A stretch of 64,000 bases of DNA from Sphagnum compactum. Taxonomy: Eukaryota > Bryophyta > Sphagnopsida > Sphagnales. The position numbers were made by a program, and so were the translations under genes. Under the pieces are notes generated by a model. The model had not been told where the DNA came from and ran no database searches. It saw nothing but the letters and a program-made list of their open reading frames with translations. The first letter of the stretch is position 1. Every line of letters starts with the position of its first letter. Positions 1 to 12,754 of this stretch are shown here, in pieces. The stretch is from assembly GCA_965153455.1 (NCBI GenBank), contig OZ234494.1, forward strand, positions 25,039,354-25,103,353. The letters run 5' to 3'.

Positions 1-2428
1 GACATTTGTGGCTTGTTACCACAAGCCTTTTCAGGAGGTTCATCATATTTTGTCACCTTTATAAATGATATGAAAAAGAAAACTTGGATTTTTTTTCTAA
101 AGCAAAAAGGAGAAGTTTTTGCCAAATTTCAAATCTTCAAAACTTTGGTTAAGGTTGCCATCGACAAGAAGATAAGAGCTCTCAAGATGGATAGGGGAGA
201 CAAATATTTGTCAAAGAATTTTAATGCATTTTGTGAACATTTTGGGATCAAACAACAATATCATATTGGCAAACACACTTCATAAAAAACAAGATTGTAG
301 AGTGTAAAAATAAAATAATCCCATAACAAATTAGATGTTCAACTATAGAGAGCAACACTCCAACATTCTTGTGGTCAAAGGTAGTCAATACATCAACCTA
401 CTTGATTGATCTTAACCCAAGTAGGGCAAATGACAGTTTGACACTAGATGAATTATAACACTAGGAAACGGCCTAGTGTTGATCATTTGAGGATCTATGG
501 ATGTATTGCCTATGTCCATGTGCCAAAAAAGAAACGAAACAAACTTCAAGCTAAGACCATGACCTGCATATTCACAGGTTATATGATTCACAATCAAAAG
601 CAAATAGATGTTTTGATTTCGAGATACACAAAATCATAATCTCCAAAGATGTGGTATTTGAAGAGATAATGTTTGGCATGCTTGAACCTCACAACAATGA
701 GACGCCAGCTGGCACCACCACAATCACAATAAGGATCAGTTCATCAACATCATTCGCAAATGGAATTGTAGAGGAATCCACATCAGAAAAAGAAGCTTCT
801 ATAAATGATCAACACTATAAGACATAGTCATTGATAGTCCGATATCATTTTCAAAAATGGTGATGCATTCGAGATGGAAATAAGCAATGGAAGAAGAAAT
901 TTGCATTCCATCCACTAGAATCACACATGGAAATTGGTGACATTTCCCAAAGATGTCAAAGCCATCACCAACAAATGGGTCTTCAAGACTAAATTTGTTA
1001 CAGATGGGAAAGTGGAAAAGCTAAAGGATCACTTGTTGCTCAAGGATATGAACAACAAAAGGGCTTGGACTTTGATGAGTTGTTTGCTCCAGTCGTCAAG
1101 TGTGGAACCATTCAAACAATGGTAACAATTGTTGAATAATGATTATGGGAGGTGAAACATCTAAACATCAAGATCACATTCTTAAATGGAGACATACAAG
1201 AACAAGTCTATATGATCCAACCTCAAGGATTTGTGGAATTTGGCCATGAAGACAAAGTTTGTTTATTGTTAAAAGCCATTCATGGCTTGAAGCAAGCTAC
1301 TTGAGTTTGATACACATGAATTGACTTTGTGTTACAAACCCATGGATTCATACGCAGTGAGTCTAATCACAACTTGTATTTTTCCATTCATCATGCGAAA
1401 TACACCATTTTAATCATTTATGTTGACGACAATCTACTCATTGAGATGACACACAAAATCTACTATCTTTGGAGGAGAAACTCACTGACACATTTCAAAT
1501 GTCTTGCATGGGCCACATTTCTCTATACGTTGGTATAAAGTTTTTTTTTACCAACATGCATCTTTCTACACCAATGTAGGTATGCAACCAAGCTATTGAA
1601 AAGATTCAACATGGCGGATTATTACTCTAAACCCACACTAATGAACAAAAGCATTCACACTCAACAAAACTTGCAAACAAAAGAAATAGATTGACAATTC
1701 TACTAGGAGCTTATGAGTAGCCTCATTTTTCTAACACACACATGACCTGAATTAGCTTTTCCACTTAGTGTGGTTAGTTGATATGTGGCTACACCTCAAA
1801 TTGGCCATTTGACAACTGCAAAACACATCCATTGTTATGTTGCAAGCATTCTCAATCATGGGATCTTTTTTCCACGCAACATTGATCCCACACTTGTATG
1901 TTATGTGGATGTTGCTTGTGGTTGAGAATTGGATCATTGACATTCTACTATAGGCATGATCATCAAATTGGACAAAACACTAATATTGTGGATCAACAAA
2001 CTTTAGCCAATGATTGACTTATCAAGCATGGAGGCCGAATGTAAGGTGATGACAGACACAACAAAAAAAGTAGTTTGGCTTAGGACTTTATTTTTTGAAC
2101 TCTAGATTCTTTCACAAGGTCCTACACCCATGCTATGCAATAATCAGAGTAGTATCAAATTGGTTTAAAATCCAATATTTCATGCTCAAACCAAGCACAT
2201 AGAAATTCAACATCATTTTATTAGAGAGAAGGTGCAATCCAAAGACATAGAAGTTGAATATGTATCAACTTTGGACCAACATGCAGACATCCTAACCAAG
2301 CCATTAGGAAAAATCCGCTTCAACATATAAAACAACATTTAGTAGTTTTGAGCTTCTCAGACTTGGTTAATCAAATCACGTAGAATTTCGAGTTTAGAAA
2401 TTCCCCACCAGATCAGATGTGAAGCAGG
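1..2428 (+). mobile_element. Degenerate Ty1/copia retrotransposon, pol 3' part
   Basis: Translated pieces in shifting plus-strand frames follow copia pol order. Positions 1-285 give the integrase core (FVTFINDMKKKTWIFFLK, ALKMDRGDKYLSKNF). Positions 450-690 give the integrase tail (RIYGCIAYVHVP). Positions 930-1540 give reverse transcriptase: NKWVFKTK, then GYEQQKGLDFDELFAPVVK in another frame, HGLKQAT, and the catalytic YVDD at about 1420. Positions 1980-2330 give RNase H (SSMEAECKVMTD, TKHIEIQHHFI, DQHADILTKPLGKIRF). Many stops and frameshifts show that it is dead. The gag, protease and 5' LTR lie outside the window. The copia assignment rests on domain order (integrase before RT) and on these motifs. 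Confidence 0.9.
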
Positions 2429-2720
2429 TGTTGAAACATATGCACACCTAATCTAGAATCTTTAGATTAGAGATAGATCAAATTAGTAAACTAATAGTTA
2501 ACATAGTTGCATGGTAAACATTTAGAGTGGATCTTATCACAATCTGTCACCATTTTGTTACATGCAACACGGTTACATCAGTCACTCCAGCACAACTAGA
2601 TCAACCGCGTAGTTAGATAAGTGGCACCGTCACTCAATCTTTTAGCTAGCCAATATTTTTGTATATATTATTCTTGTTTGCACCTATGTTCTTACTCTTT
2701 AATGCAATTACGTTTCTTCA
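2429..2720 (+). repeat. Probable 3' LTR of the copia element
   Basis: The segment begins TGTTGAAACATATGCACACC directly after a short purine-rich tract (gatgtgaagcagg) downstream of the RNase H remnant. It ends TTTCTTCA about 290 bp later. The TG...CA termini and length fit a plant copia LTR. The partner LTR is outside the window, so the boundaries are inferred from the termini only. Confidence 0.6.
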
Positions 2721-5700
2721 GTGATCTGCCACAATGAGATGAGCCATGTCCTCACCACTACATCTGCCATCCCCTATTTGCTCACTTTCAAATATCTCAG
2801 GTGGCAATGTTCCCATTCTTCCAGATTGTAGTGGTCACAAGGGGCAAGAACACTTCACCTTTATAAGTGGTGCACATATGAGAAAATTGGATTATTTTTC
2901 ATATATCTGTACAATCTCAGAAGGATACCATACTGTGTACCTCTGTTGAGGTGTACCGATCATCCTGTACATAGTAAGCAATTCTAGCTTTTCTTTTACC
3001 AATTATTTGTCCACAGTGTTGCAATTTTTTGGCATTCCAAATATGCCTCCAATCCTATCATTGTGCTCTGCTTGAGTACTGGGTTGATGCATCACTTCAC
3101 AGTTCATAAGCTTGAAAGGAGGTAGCTGCTTCTGGATTAATTTACTGTCACTAACAATACCCAAGCAATGTAATGTTTTTAACCTTGGTTAAGTTACATG
3201 TTGAAAAGCTTGCTAGGCTGGGCCCATGTACAGAGTGCACACAAAAAGATTTCTCAATTTCTCAAGCTGCCCACATACAGACTGCTCACAAGATGACTCC
3301 AACAACCCCTCAAACTACCCTCCTCAAGTACTGACCACCAATATAGTGTACATAAGGAGATTCTGACAACCCATCAAGCTTCTTGTCCTCATATCTTGGC
3401 CATGCATACACAGTGCTGACAAGGAGATCCCCTGAAGCTGCTTTTCCTCCTATGCAATGCAATATCACCTGTCTAGCTACTGCTTGCCCAAGTAGGATTG
3501 CAATAGGCTATGTCAATAGTCAATAAATGCCTTACTAAAATTTCAAAATATAGAACTATTTGGAAATTTCCAGATTGTTGTGATGTCATAAGGTGGAAGG
3601 AACACTAAGGTTATTACATATCTCAGTGGGACATGCACATAAAGACACATACCATGTACCTAGATTGAGGTGTAAAAATCATCAAATTTTTGCAATTGGT
3701 GTTCAAAATAGCTTCTCAATTGTTTCTCTCCTGTGCCTGTCCAGAAGACTGATCCAGTGGGTAGAAACACCTTTCTGAGTGTTTGTAGCACCCTAAGGTT
3801 CAACATGTGTAGAGCTTCTGCAATCAGCCATGGAAAAATGTGCTAGCAAAGTTGGTGTACACATGTGCCTTCTAGGATCTTGAGCACTTGTCACCTTATG
3901 ATTTGTTCCAGATAATATCATCTTTGAGCACTTGCAGACATCACCTGCTAATGCATGAAATTGAAAGACTGATCTCTCTATTGTTAAGATGTTCATTGCA
4001 CCATTGTGAGCTTGGTCACAAACAAATGTTGTAAACTCTTTCCAAAGGAGTTGAATTGGGTTTGACAATTGCCTGAGAATTCATGCAAGATGGAAGTGAA
4101 AGGAATGATCTTGTAAAAGTCAGGAAGTTTGAATCACACACCTCTTTTCCAGGTACAGATGACAGCCACATTAGCAGCTAGAACAGCTTCTATATCATTG
4201 TCATAATTACTCACTCAGGTTTTTCATTTCCATTTGGGGAGTCACATTTCCACTACAAAATTCTCTAACCAATAGGTTACAGACCATGGAGGCCTGCACA
4301 GAGTTACAAGTTTTTGCTGAAAATATTGAGCAAACTTCAGCTGAAAGTAATCAACTTGAGTTCTTTTGGTCAGCTCTTAATGACATGACTACTCACTGGA
4401 CAAGAGTGGCCACAACTTTTTTAACAGCAAAAAGGAACTATTGGTTCATGAGAACTGGCAATACTTCCCAGAGAACAGTCATTTTTCTTTTGATGTAAAT
4501 TGATGAAAGAAGAGCAATCTTGATCAAAATCTGTGCTGAAGCATGACCTTGATTCAGAATCTTCAGTAAGACAGAAGAACAGCCATGTTCCACAGATCAT
4601 TTGCAAAGGTATATAAAAAACCACGGACTTGCTGATAGATAAGTCATGAGTATCCAGGTCCCTATAACACTGTCAACCCACCATGATGGTTTGTAGTTCC
4701 TAGATCATATAAAATGGAGTGCTCTTATCAACTGCTAATCTAGGTTTACTAACATCAAATAAACAATGAGAGAACTCTAGTATCCAATCATTCATTCTAT
4801 AAGACCAAGCCACTGTCTACGGTGGCTACATAAAAGCCTGTGAACATAGATTGGCACTGGCAGTGTTTACTGTCCTCAGATATAACAGGTCTGGTGCTTC
4901 TCAGGATGTTGTACAGCTCTGTTTGTTGTCTGTCATGCAGAGGTTCCTTGAATCATTTGTCTTATTAGTTTTTCTTTCTGAGCTGTTGACTCTTTGAGCT
5001 GATCAATCTCTTCTTTGAGAGTTGTTAAGCTGAGCAGACCTGAGATGCTCACCACCCTCCCTCCATGAAGAACACAACTTCACAGGTCATTAGTGGGATT
5101 GTAATGGTTCTTCAAGCCATGTGACTTTCTTGCTCACGAATCTAATAGATTGTAACCTAGTCTGTGACAGTCTATCTATTATCTTTCTCTTTATGACATA
5201 CTCTGTTGGCAGGCCGTTTCATGCTCTGTAACTTTCGCATGAGTCACTGAGTTCCTCTGTCAGGTTGGGTCAGATGATAAGTTTTCCATCCCAAACTTAT
5301 CAGCCACTGATGTTGCCCTGGCGTACTCTCTCAGTTATGCTCAATACCATTGTAAAGGCCCATTTGTGTTTGCCTTGCTCAGAATCACCTTCTCAAGAAC
5401 CTTCAGAACTTTGGCCCGCTCCTTAGATGTTTGTTTGTGTGCCAACTTGAACATGTTCATCACACAAAGGTTTGTCTATATCTTGCTTTGATTTGCAAAT
5501 CCAGGACATGGAGAACGACGACTAAAAAAAATGTGGACAATTTGTCTTTCCATCTTTCTTGTGGATTTTTTCACCAGCAGAAGCTATGAAAATCCCCTGG
5601 GACATATAGTACCATGACCTATAGTTACCTTGTGAGTCTTAGACTTATCAGCTTCGAACTGTAGCCTTGACATTGTTTCAATCACATTTGTTACCCAGTG

Positions 5701-6100
5701 AATGGGAAAGATTCAACAAGACAATGAATACTTAATGACTGGCAAGGATGCAACAAAACATTTGATTAGCTAATAGGATTAAGATTGTTAATCATGTGGT
5801 TTTGAATTACTTTTGGAAGGAAAATAACTTAATATGTAGTTTTGGAATTTGATGGAGTTTGGAAAATTATTTTGTTTTACATACAGGGTTAAACTTAAAG
5901 AGTTGCTGGAGTAAGAACAGGGACACAATATGAAGTTCAGAGTTATGTTGTTTTATTTATGATTTCTACTGTAAAAATTATAGATTTTTATATCTTCAAT
6001 TCTGAGTAAAGAGAGTAGAGTGAATTTCATAATAAAACATTGATCATATTCTATAACTGTTGTGTTTAATTTTTTGATATCTAACTATATTGGACCATAG
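2721..6100. other. Gene-free stretch, nothing recognised
   Basis: Only short open frames without family resemblance occur on either strand. I see no splice-supported exon, LTR or tandem array. Several phrases around 3180-3460 recur loosely (lists of ctcaagctgcccaca-like text), which suggests old decayed repeats. Confidence 0.5.
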
Positions 6101-6105
6101 ATTCT

Positions 6106-6207
6106 GTTTTTTTGAAAAATGAATTAGAACTTGAGGAAAATGAACATTAGTTGTAATGATGTTTTTTTGAAAAATGAATTAGAACTTGAGGAGAATGAAC
6201 ATTAGCT
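6106..6207. repeat. Two-copy 55-bp tandem duplication
   Basis: A unit beginning gtttttttgaaaaatgaatt and running through ttagaacttgagg(a/g)aaatgaacattag occurs at 6106 and again at 6161. The copies are almost identical, so the duplication is recent. It lies in AT-rich DNA with no gene around it. Confidence 0.85.
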
Positions 6208-6297
6208 GTGATGAGAAAACTGTGTGAAAACAGTCCATTAGAATTGTTTTGAACAACTAAAACCACAAATTGTAAGTGTTGAAATGATCGATTGAAA

Positions 6298-6666
6298 TCA
6301 AGTTTGTATTGTTTTAAGCAGGCAGAGAGCAATTCTAGGATAGAATCTGCACCTACCACCATTCCTATCACCCATCACCCCTATTGTGGTGGCTCCATTC
6401 CCCCTTGCTTCCACAATAGCCTCCCCAATTTCTTCCTTCTTCAATGGCTGCTTGCTCAACAACTTCAAAATGCTCAACAAACATCAAACCACTTTCAAAT
6501 TTAGCTTTCTGGTTGCTTCTGAGAATCCACAAGTTGGATGGTCAGGATCTAGAAAACCTGAGGAAAATTGTAGACTAGTTTCAGTCAGTGTCTTTCTGTG
6601 CCCAGGAAGGCTGTGAGGTGTTCCACGTTCCTTACAAACCAATACCTTAGAGACTACCCCCTCCAT
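6298..6666 (-). pseudogene. Possible degenerate coding stretch, unknown family
   Basis: One minus-strand frame stays open for about 120 codons apart from a single TGA near 6484. The lower half has a protein-like composition (LSKQPLKKEEIGEAIVEARG). No domain is recognised, and no splice sites were fixed. It may be a fragment of a decayed gene or chance. Confidence 0.2.
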
Positions 6667-8990
6667 GGTGACCTTGTTGTTCCTGATCCTAGGCTTGTCC
6701 CTTGCAAGGTGGCCCTGGTGCTGTCTTTCAACTCATGCTGATTCTTGTCACTGCGAGGCACTGTACTAAGGTTAAGATACCTCCACACTGGCCTTCCCAA
6801 TTATTGCTCTTTCCTTCAATTTCCCTTTGCTCTGTGACATGAACATGCTCATCAGACATCCCAAGCCAGTGTCAGCCTTGTTGGCCATAAGAATTCACAT
6901 CTTGGATAGTGACTATCTTGGATGGCAGCCTGCTGCCAGTTCCCCACTGTGTCTATTGCACAAAATCTTTGGTTGTCACAACTTTCAATCACATAGACAC
7001 TCGTGAGTTTTGGGAATGCAATGTGTCGGATTGTCACTTTGGCAGGGGAAATCTTTGGTCTTACTTTGTGAGGAGGCTCTCTGTGAATTATGTACCCCAA
7101 AGATGCCATTTATGATCCACATTTCTGATGGAGGTATCCTGCATTGATTTACAGAGACAAATTATCACCATTTCTGCTCCAAAACCTTCAATAAAAGAAG
7201 ACCTGCAGTGCAAAATTGAAGGGAGTTGACAGCTAACTCCAGTATTGCCCAAAAACAAAAGATTGAACCTTTTCAAATTAAGATAGCAAAAATCTCAAAC
7301 CAGGCTTTGGAGAACTCAATGAATGTCTTTGAAGGTGAGCAGCTTACCTCCTTACCCTCTAGCATGATGTATCCAGGAGGAACAAGAAGCCTCAATGCTG
7401 TCAGATTTCTGTGCCTAGAAGCAGACCCTGCAGGACACGACAAGCTTTTATGAGCAGAAATGTTGTTGAAAATCATTATCCTAGGGTTTTGAAAATGGTT
7501 ATGTGTACAATTCTGACATGATTGACAACTAGTATCTGCAAAGGTGAACCAACTACATGTACACACCATTTGCGCCTGTTAAGGCCAATAGCTCAACAAC
7601 ACACACATCATGCATTGCTACCTTGAAATCTGACACTGCAAAACAGTTTTTGGACTATTGGAACGTAGAATACCAGGACAATCTGGCAATGCATAATAGC
7701 AAGAAGGTGCATCATGTCTGCTAAAAGATCTCTGCAGTTAATTTCACCTCAAAGTAATCTAGGCACTCCAATGAAAGGATAACATGGTGTAATGTTTTTA
7801 GAGTTGCAAATCAAAAGTTTCTTAAAAGCTTATCTCTTCTACTATGAAGGGAATGCAGGTGATCACATTTGCAAGTAACCCTGAATATGCAAAGAAAACA
7901 AGCACAAGAAAGATTGCAAAGACTTAGAGCTGGTATATTGGCAGGAATCTGTGAGTCTGATAGGAGACAGATCAATCCATTTGTGCAATGAGTCTGTAAT
8001 TGTTTAGCTCCTGCACTAAGAATTACATAATCCATACGGCCACAGTTCAGAAATTTCTCACAGGTGTGGATCTCAACAGCTATGGCTTGCGATTCTGACT
8101 CAGTAGTTGCTCAGCCATAAATCACTCTCCTCAACTTGTACAAGCACTGTGATGCCCTTTGACTACTGTGAAATTTCTTTGCATGGTTGTGAAGAACAAT
8201 GGAAAAAGAATCACCATCATAACTTATTGTCAGAAGTTCTGCCTATCAAATTGGGTTCACACAAAAGCAATTGGATAACACTCAGGAGATTGTTAGCTTT
8301 AAACCGCTTTTGTTTCTGAGTGTGAAAAAGATAAAGATTTGAAGAAATTTGGCAACCAGCTGGCTGAAGAGTTTCTGGAGATAGAGGCCATGGAAAATAG
8401 CAGAACAAAATGGTGGAGTGTTTTGTGATTTCTTGGCTTCCACACCTGATGGCACAATTGCTTGCCTATTTCTTCTTCAAAAGTCAAAAGTGCTTGGTTT
8501 TAGCTTTGTATGGGCAAAGAGAGCGTTTGGGTCTGAGTTGAAACTTCAATTCCATTGGAACCTCAATTCCATTTGTGCAAAAGGAAAAATGGCAGCTCAA
8601 TAGAACTGCAAATTTTGCTGAATATCAAGGTTCCTATATAGGTTGTGCCTGCAAATTTAAAAGCTAGCTGTACCCGTTCCATTGCTTGAAGCTTATTTGC
8701 CCTTCACATTGATCATGTGGAATTGCCATGGATTTTCTGAAAAAAAATTCTGCCCACCCCTTGAGGGTCAAGGGTACGACATAAGTTTGTGCAACCAAAC
8801 TTGAGAAATTACAACTATTAGCTTGCATGCAATGTGATAATCTCAATGTAGTTTTCAACCTAGCATATTTACTTCCCACATTACAACAAACAATGCTGTC
8901 ATGGGTGGTTAGTGATTACTTTCATCAATATATTGAGACTCATTTGATTTCTTTATATTAAAGGTGAGATATGTAAGTCATACATCAGTT
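6667..8990. other. Gene-free stretch, nothing recognised
   Basis: Short unrelated open frames on both strands, none with a recognisable motif or credible splice sites. A stretch near 7310-7340 resembles an exon end (gaatgtctttgaag followed by gtgagc), but no partner exon was found. Confidence 0.4.
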
Positions 8991-8995
8991 ACAGT

Positions 8996-9235
8996 TCAGT
9001 CTAAAACATAAGACAGAGTCTCCATCTTCAAAACCAAATTCATATATAACAAAAACCATGCACATACACCTACTATGCCCACTTTCATTTCATCAGCTAT
9101 CATGGTTTCTATTTCTTTAAGACATGATCTTCTATACAACATACATGGGTCATCAATATGCATCATCAAATGGTATCCTTGAGTGATTTTGTAGGCTTCC
9201 CTTTTCTGCCTATTTGAGAAGTTGAAAAGAAACAA
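8996..9235 (-). pseudogene. Partial duplicate of the last part of the 658-codon exon
   Basis: A 79-codon minus-strand frame contains MKVGIVG, which matches the MRVGIVG that ends the large upstream open frame. The DNA around it (cacctactatgcccact) repeats about 255 bp away at 9317. The piece shares the Tyr/His-rich spacing before the motif but reads on past it. It is either a duplicated fragment or an alternative 3' end of the same gene; the sequence does not decide which. Confidence 0.35.
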
Positions 9236-9317
9236 GAGAAGTAGAAAACTTGGGAAAACATTTGGGCTAGTTAAACATTATCAACATCCATATCTTAGCC
9301 ATTTGAATCCACCAACA

Positions 9318-11325
9318 TCAACCTACTATGCCCACTCTCATCACATTTGGCAAGATCCCACGTTCTTTGAGGATATGATTTTCATGTTTGATGGTGTAGA
9401 GATGAGTCATAGCATGATTTACATATATAGGCACACGATAGCTTTGCACAACTTGTTTGTCCTCCCTCTTTTGATCAACCTTCAAAAGTTGATTCAATGT
9501 TCTTTCAGCAAAAAAGATGTATGATGAATGTTCATCCATGTCATTAGGCTTAATGAGCCACATACCTGCAAAGGTTGGTTGTACAGCTTCACACATGCCA
9601 AAGCCAAGATATTTTTGCCTTTCAACAGGGTCATGCAAAACTTCGACTGGTACAGGAGGCAATCTGTAGAAACGATACTCCAATAAAGATTCTCTTGCTG
9701 AACGCCTATCTTGACATTGAAACCCTCGCAACACATTGAATGAAGAATTCTCATAGGCTTCTTCTTGCGCAAATGTTTCTTCCTTGCGTTTTGTTTTGAT
9801 TATACCCAACATCACCTGAAAGATGGGTCCTAAATGAGCATTGTGGTAGCCTCCCTGAACCTGAGCTCCATTCTGTGATGTAGAACAATTGGAATGTGTC
9901 TGACCTGTTTTTGCAACTATCTTTGTTTCTTTGGGATCTTCTTTCAATTCACAATTTTGTGAATCTAATACACCATCTCCACAATTCCGCAAGGAGACCA
10001 TTATGGGATTTTGATACCATCCAAAAATATCATTGAGTTCTGGCAATGGTGCAGCCTTCCCAAGATCAAAAGATGTCGTTACCGTAATCTTTATCTGCTT
10101 TCCAAGCCGTCCATTCTTCTCAAACTCAAACTCAAATGTTGGATCTATCGATGCATGGCCCAAGATTTCTGGTGTATGTGCAAGTTGGAAACCTTCCGTC
10201 TCAAATGAACCTCCTGCACCTGGGTGAACAGTAATTTCACAAACGTCCTTTTTGAACTTTTTAGGTTCATGTTTGTGTTGCTTCTCTTGAGAAGGCTGAG
10301 GCTCATCACCACTATCATCATCACCATCGTCACCAGGAGACTTTTGGTGCCCCTTTAAAGACCATGCATTGAGGAGCGAGAGTACTTGACGAAAAGTTTG
10401 AATTTCAAAAGTTTGATTTGCACTGTTCTCTCCTCCAGTAGTATTTTGTCCTGAAGATCCATCCCCGGCACATTGCTTGCCAATCATGGCATCCACCTTC
10501 TTCAACAACAAATACTTGAGCACTTCATGCAAAACCAAACAATAGTTCCTTTCATTGTCATCACTGGCCATGTATGCAAGAGCGTCATTGCAGTTTTGCA
10601 AACCCACACCATGTTTTTTAGCACTTTGTTTGCCAGTCAAATAGTCAGTCGTGGAGAGTTCATGCCTTGGCCCCATCATTCCAGCCATAGCTATGCTCAC
10701 TATGTCAAAAAAACCAGAACTCTTGTCCAATGCATCTTGCCATTTAGCCTCCCATTCATCTTGCTTGATACCAATGACATTCACCTTCAAACTCGTGTCC
10801 ACAACAACCTTTGCAAATTCAATTCCAACTCCCAAAATACTTGACATGCATTTTGCATTTGGAAAAATCATTTCCAACCTATTTTCTTCAAAGAGTCCTC
10901 TCCAACCAAATGTTACAACTGGTTCAGAAACATCTCCATGACAAGCTTCCATGAAATCAACAGGTGTTTGAGTTACACCAATAGCTTTTCTTGCACATTC
11001 CAACTTGTGTTGAATGAACAAGGAGAAAATATGTTCCTCTGTTGTAGTATCTTCTGAATTCATACATGGGTCTCCCATCTCTCCTTCTCCTTGAGTGGCA
11101 ATCAATGACGTATCATTTATTCCACTCGCCACTTGAGATACTTCACTGGAACCAGTTGGGATCACTGTAGCCCTTTCAGCAATGTTTGAAACCTTGGTGG
11201 CCAATGAACCAAGTTCATCACATCCACTTGCAATCATTGCTAATTTCAATTTTTCATCAATAGCAACACTGTCCCTGGATGCCTCAAGGTCCACATATTT
11301 TTGGTCTTGTAGATTGGCATTATAC
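9318..11325 (-). CDS. Large exon of an unknown protein (658+ codons)
   Basis: This is the longest uninterrupted frame in the window. It is open from a possible splice acceptor (ttcatgacag/GTATAATG, exon edge 11325) to a stop at 9318. The first in-frame codon that could be mistaken for a start is GTG, so the true start is probably in an upstream exon. I do not recognise the family. The N-terminal third is mixed and mildly hydrophobic. An acidic linker (SPGDDGDDDSGDEPQ, about residue 320) precedes a Lys/His-rich patch (KHKHEPKKFKKD). A beta-rich segment (about 350-430, FEFEFEKNGRLGKQIKITV) and a Pro/Tyr segment (EYRFYRLPPVPVEV, about 540) follow. No signal peptide or clear membrane span is seen. 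Further minus-strand exon candidates lie upstream at 12.1-17.3 kb, so it may be the 3' exon of that locus. Confidence 0.7.
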
Positions 11326-11817
11326 CTGTCATGAACATAACAGTCATTGTTGGTAATTTATATCTAATTTAACACGACTTAAGACATTTAGTTTGGTAGA
11401 AAAACCATAAATAAACCAAATATAACAGAACACATTGGAATGCTGTCAATGTAAACTCACAAGACTTTCATGTACAAATTTGCAAAAGGTTGCAAATGTA
11501 GATTTTGCATGGTAAACCGAAAGTGGATACACCAAATCCCTGATAACATACCTAAAGTTAACATCCTCAAAACTAATTTCGCTATACTTATGACTTAGGT
11601 CAATTCAGTAGGACTCTCAGATGACTTGATAATAAGGTTATAGACATTTCAGAAGATCAAACAACATAAACTCAGCAAGGGAAAAAGTACACATCAATGG
11701 CAAAACATTTCTCATAAGTATTGGGGACTTCCCAAATGGGACTTCTTGAATAATGTTCTCTGAGAAAGATCCAATTCAAAGAATTAGTTTTGAAGATAAA
11801 TAGTACTCCAATGAGTA

Positions 11818-12036
11818 CTATTTCACAGCAACATTCTCATCTTTCAAGAGACTTTGCAGCAAACCGGTTCCTGACAGTCCTGTAAGATTTAATTTGGTAT
11901 TGTGGACCGATTTGAAAGAGGTTAAAAGGTTATTGGACCCATGGGTTAGTATTCCATTTTTCCTTGCCTGCCATTTTATAGTCACCTGCAACTGATGGCA
12001 ACCCTGATTTTGAATGTGACATTGATACAAAAACAT
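11818..12036 (-). other. Weak exon candidate
   Basis: A 72-codon frame between two better exons on the same strand (GSNNLLTSFKSVHNTKLNL). No splice junction could be fixed and no family is recognised. It is listed only because it lies inside the putative locus. Confidence 0.15.
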
Positions 12037-12086
12037 CAGTCTTATGTACCAGGTCTAGTTAATGAACCAGTGCTGAAGTGACTTAC

Positions 12087-12253
12087 TCATGACTTTCCAA
12101 TTGGCTGTCCTTTCTGCTTCCCATTCCTGGAGTTGTTGCTTGAGTAGAAAAATCTTGTGTTGTAGTAGTACCCACCAATGCACCTACAGTTGAGGGATCT
12201 GATCCATCTCTCAGCTGTTGAAGACTAGGATGTTCTTCTGAAGGTCGATCCCA
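12087..12253 (-). CDS. Candidate internal exon of the 9-17 kb locus
   Basis: This 167-nt open block is bounded by a consensus acceptor (gtttctgcag/TGGGATCG) and a consensus donor (CATGA/gtaagt). It encodes a polar Ser/Thr/Gln-rich peptide (WDRPSEEHPSLQQLRDGSD ... GSRKDSQLES) typical of a linker. It lies between the large unknown exon and the Lys-rich exons, all on the minus strand. Function unknown; exon status is inferred from the splice signals. Confidence 0.45.
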
Positions 12254-12524
12254 CTGCAGAAACAGAGAATATAATTTTGAATTTGTTTCCAGATGGGTTT
12301 AGAGTTTCACTCACCCGGCACTTTCCAGACTCTTTCTTTTACAATGTCCTCACATTTCTCGTAACACATCTTCATTACCAGTTCGTGTAAATCCAAACAG
12401 GTCATACAACAGATCATGAGTCATCATAACAATTTGCTGAATTCAGACAGAAGATTGCTAGCTCGGAGCAGGACCCAGCAAATATACACGCAATTAGTTG
12501 AAGAGAATATTCAACGGGGTAGTA

Positions 12525-12754
12525 TGATCTCCCACCGGATGCTTCTCTTTCTTCTCCTCTTTCTTTTCCGCCGGCTTCTTGTCTTTATTGTCCGCTTTTT
12601 TGTCCACCGGATGCTTCTCTTTCTTCTCCTCTTTCTTTTCCGCCGGCTTCTTGTCTTTATTGTCCGCCTTTTTGTCCTCTACCAGCTGCCACTTGGACCC
12701 AGGTGGTGGCAGCCATGGAGCCCCCCCGGGTCCAAAAGTGAAATCCTGGACACA
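12525..12754 (-). CDS. Lys/Glu-rich linker exon with 24-residue repeat
   Basis: The acceptor tttatgtgtccag precedes FTFGPGGAPWLPPPGSKWQL. A tandem pair of a 24-residue highly charged repeat follows (VDKKADNKDKKPAEKKEEKK ...), carried on two 72-bp DNA repeats at about 12533-12677. The frame reaches a good donor (CATCCG/gtgggag). The motif FTFGPGGxxWLPxPGxKWQLVEDKK recurs in the duplicated unit at 12.9-13.1 kb. Lys-rich linkers of this kind are common between the HMA domain and the tail of plant HMA proteins, which fits the HMA exons upstream, but the connection is inferred. Confidence 0.5.
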
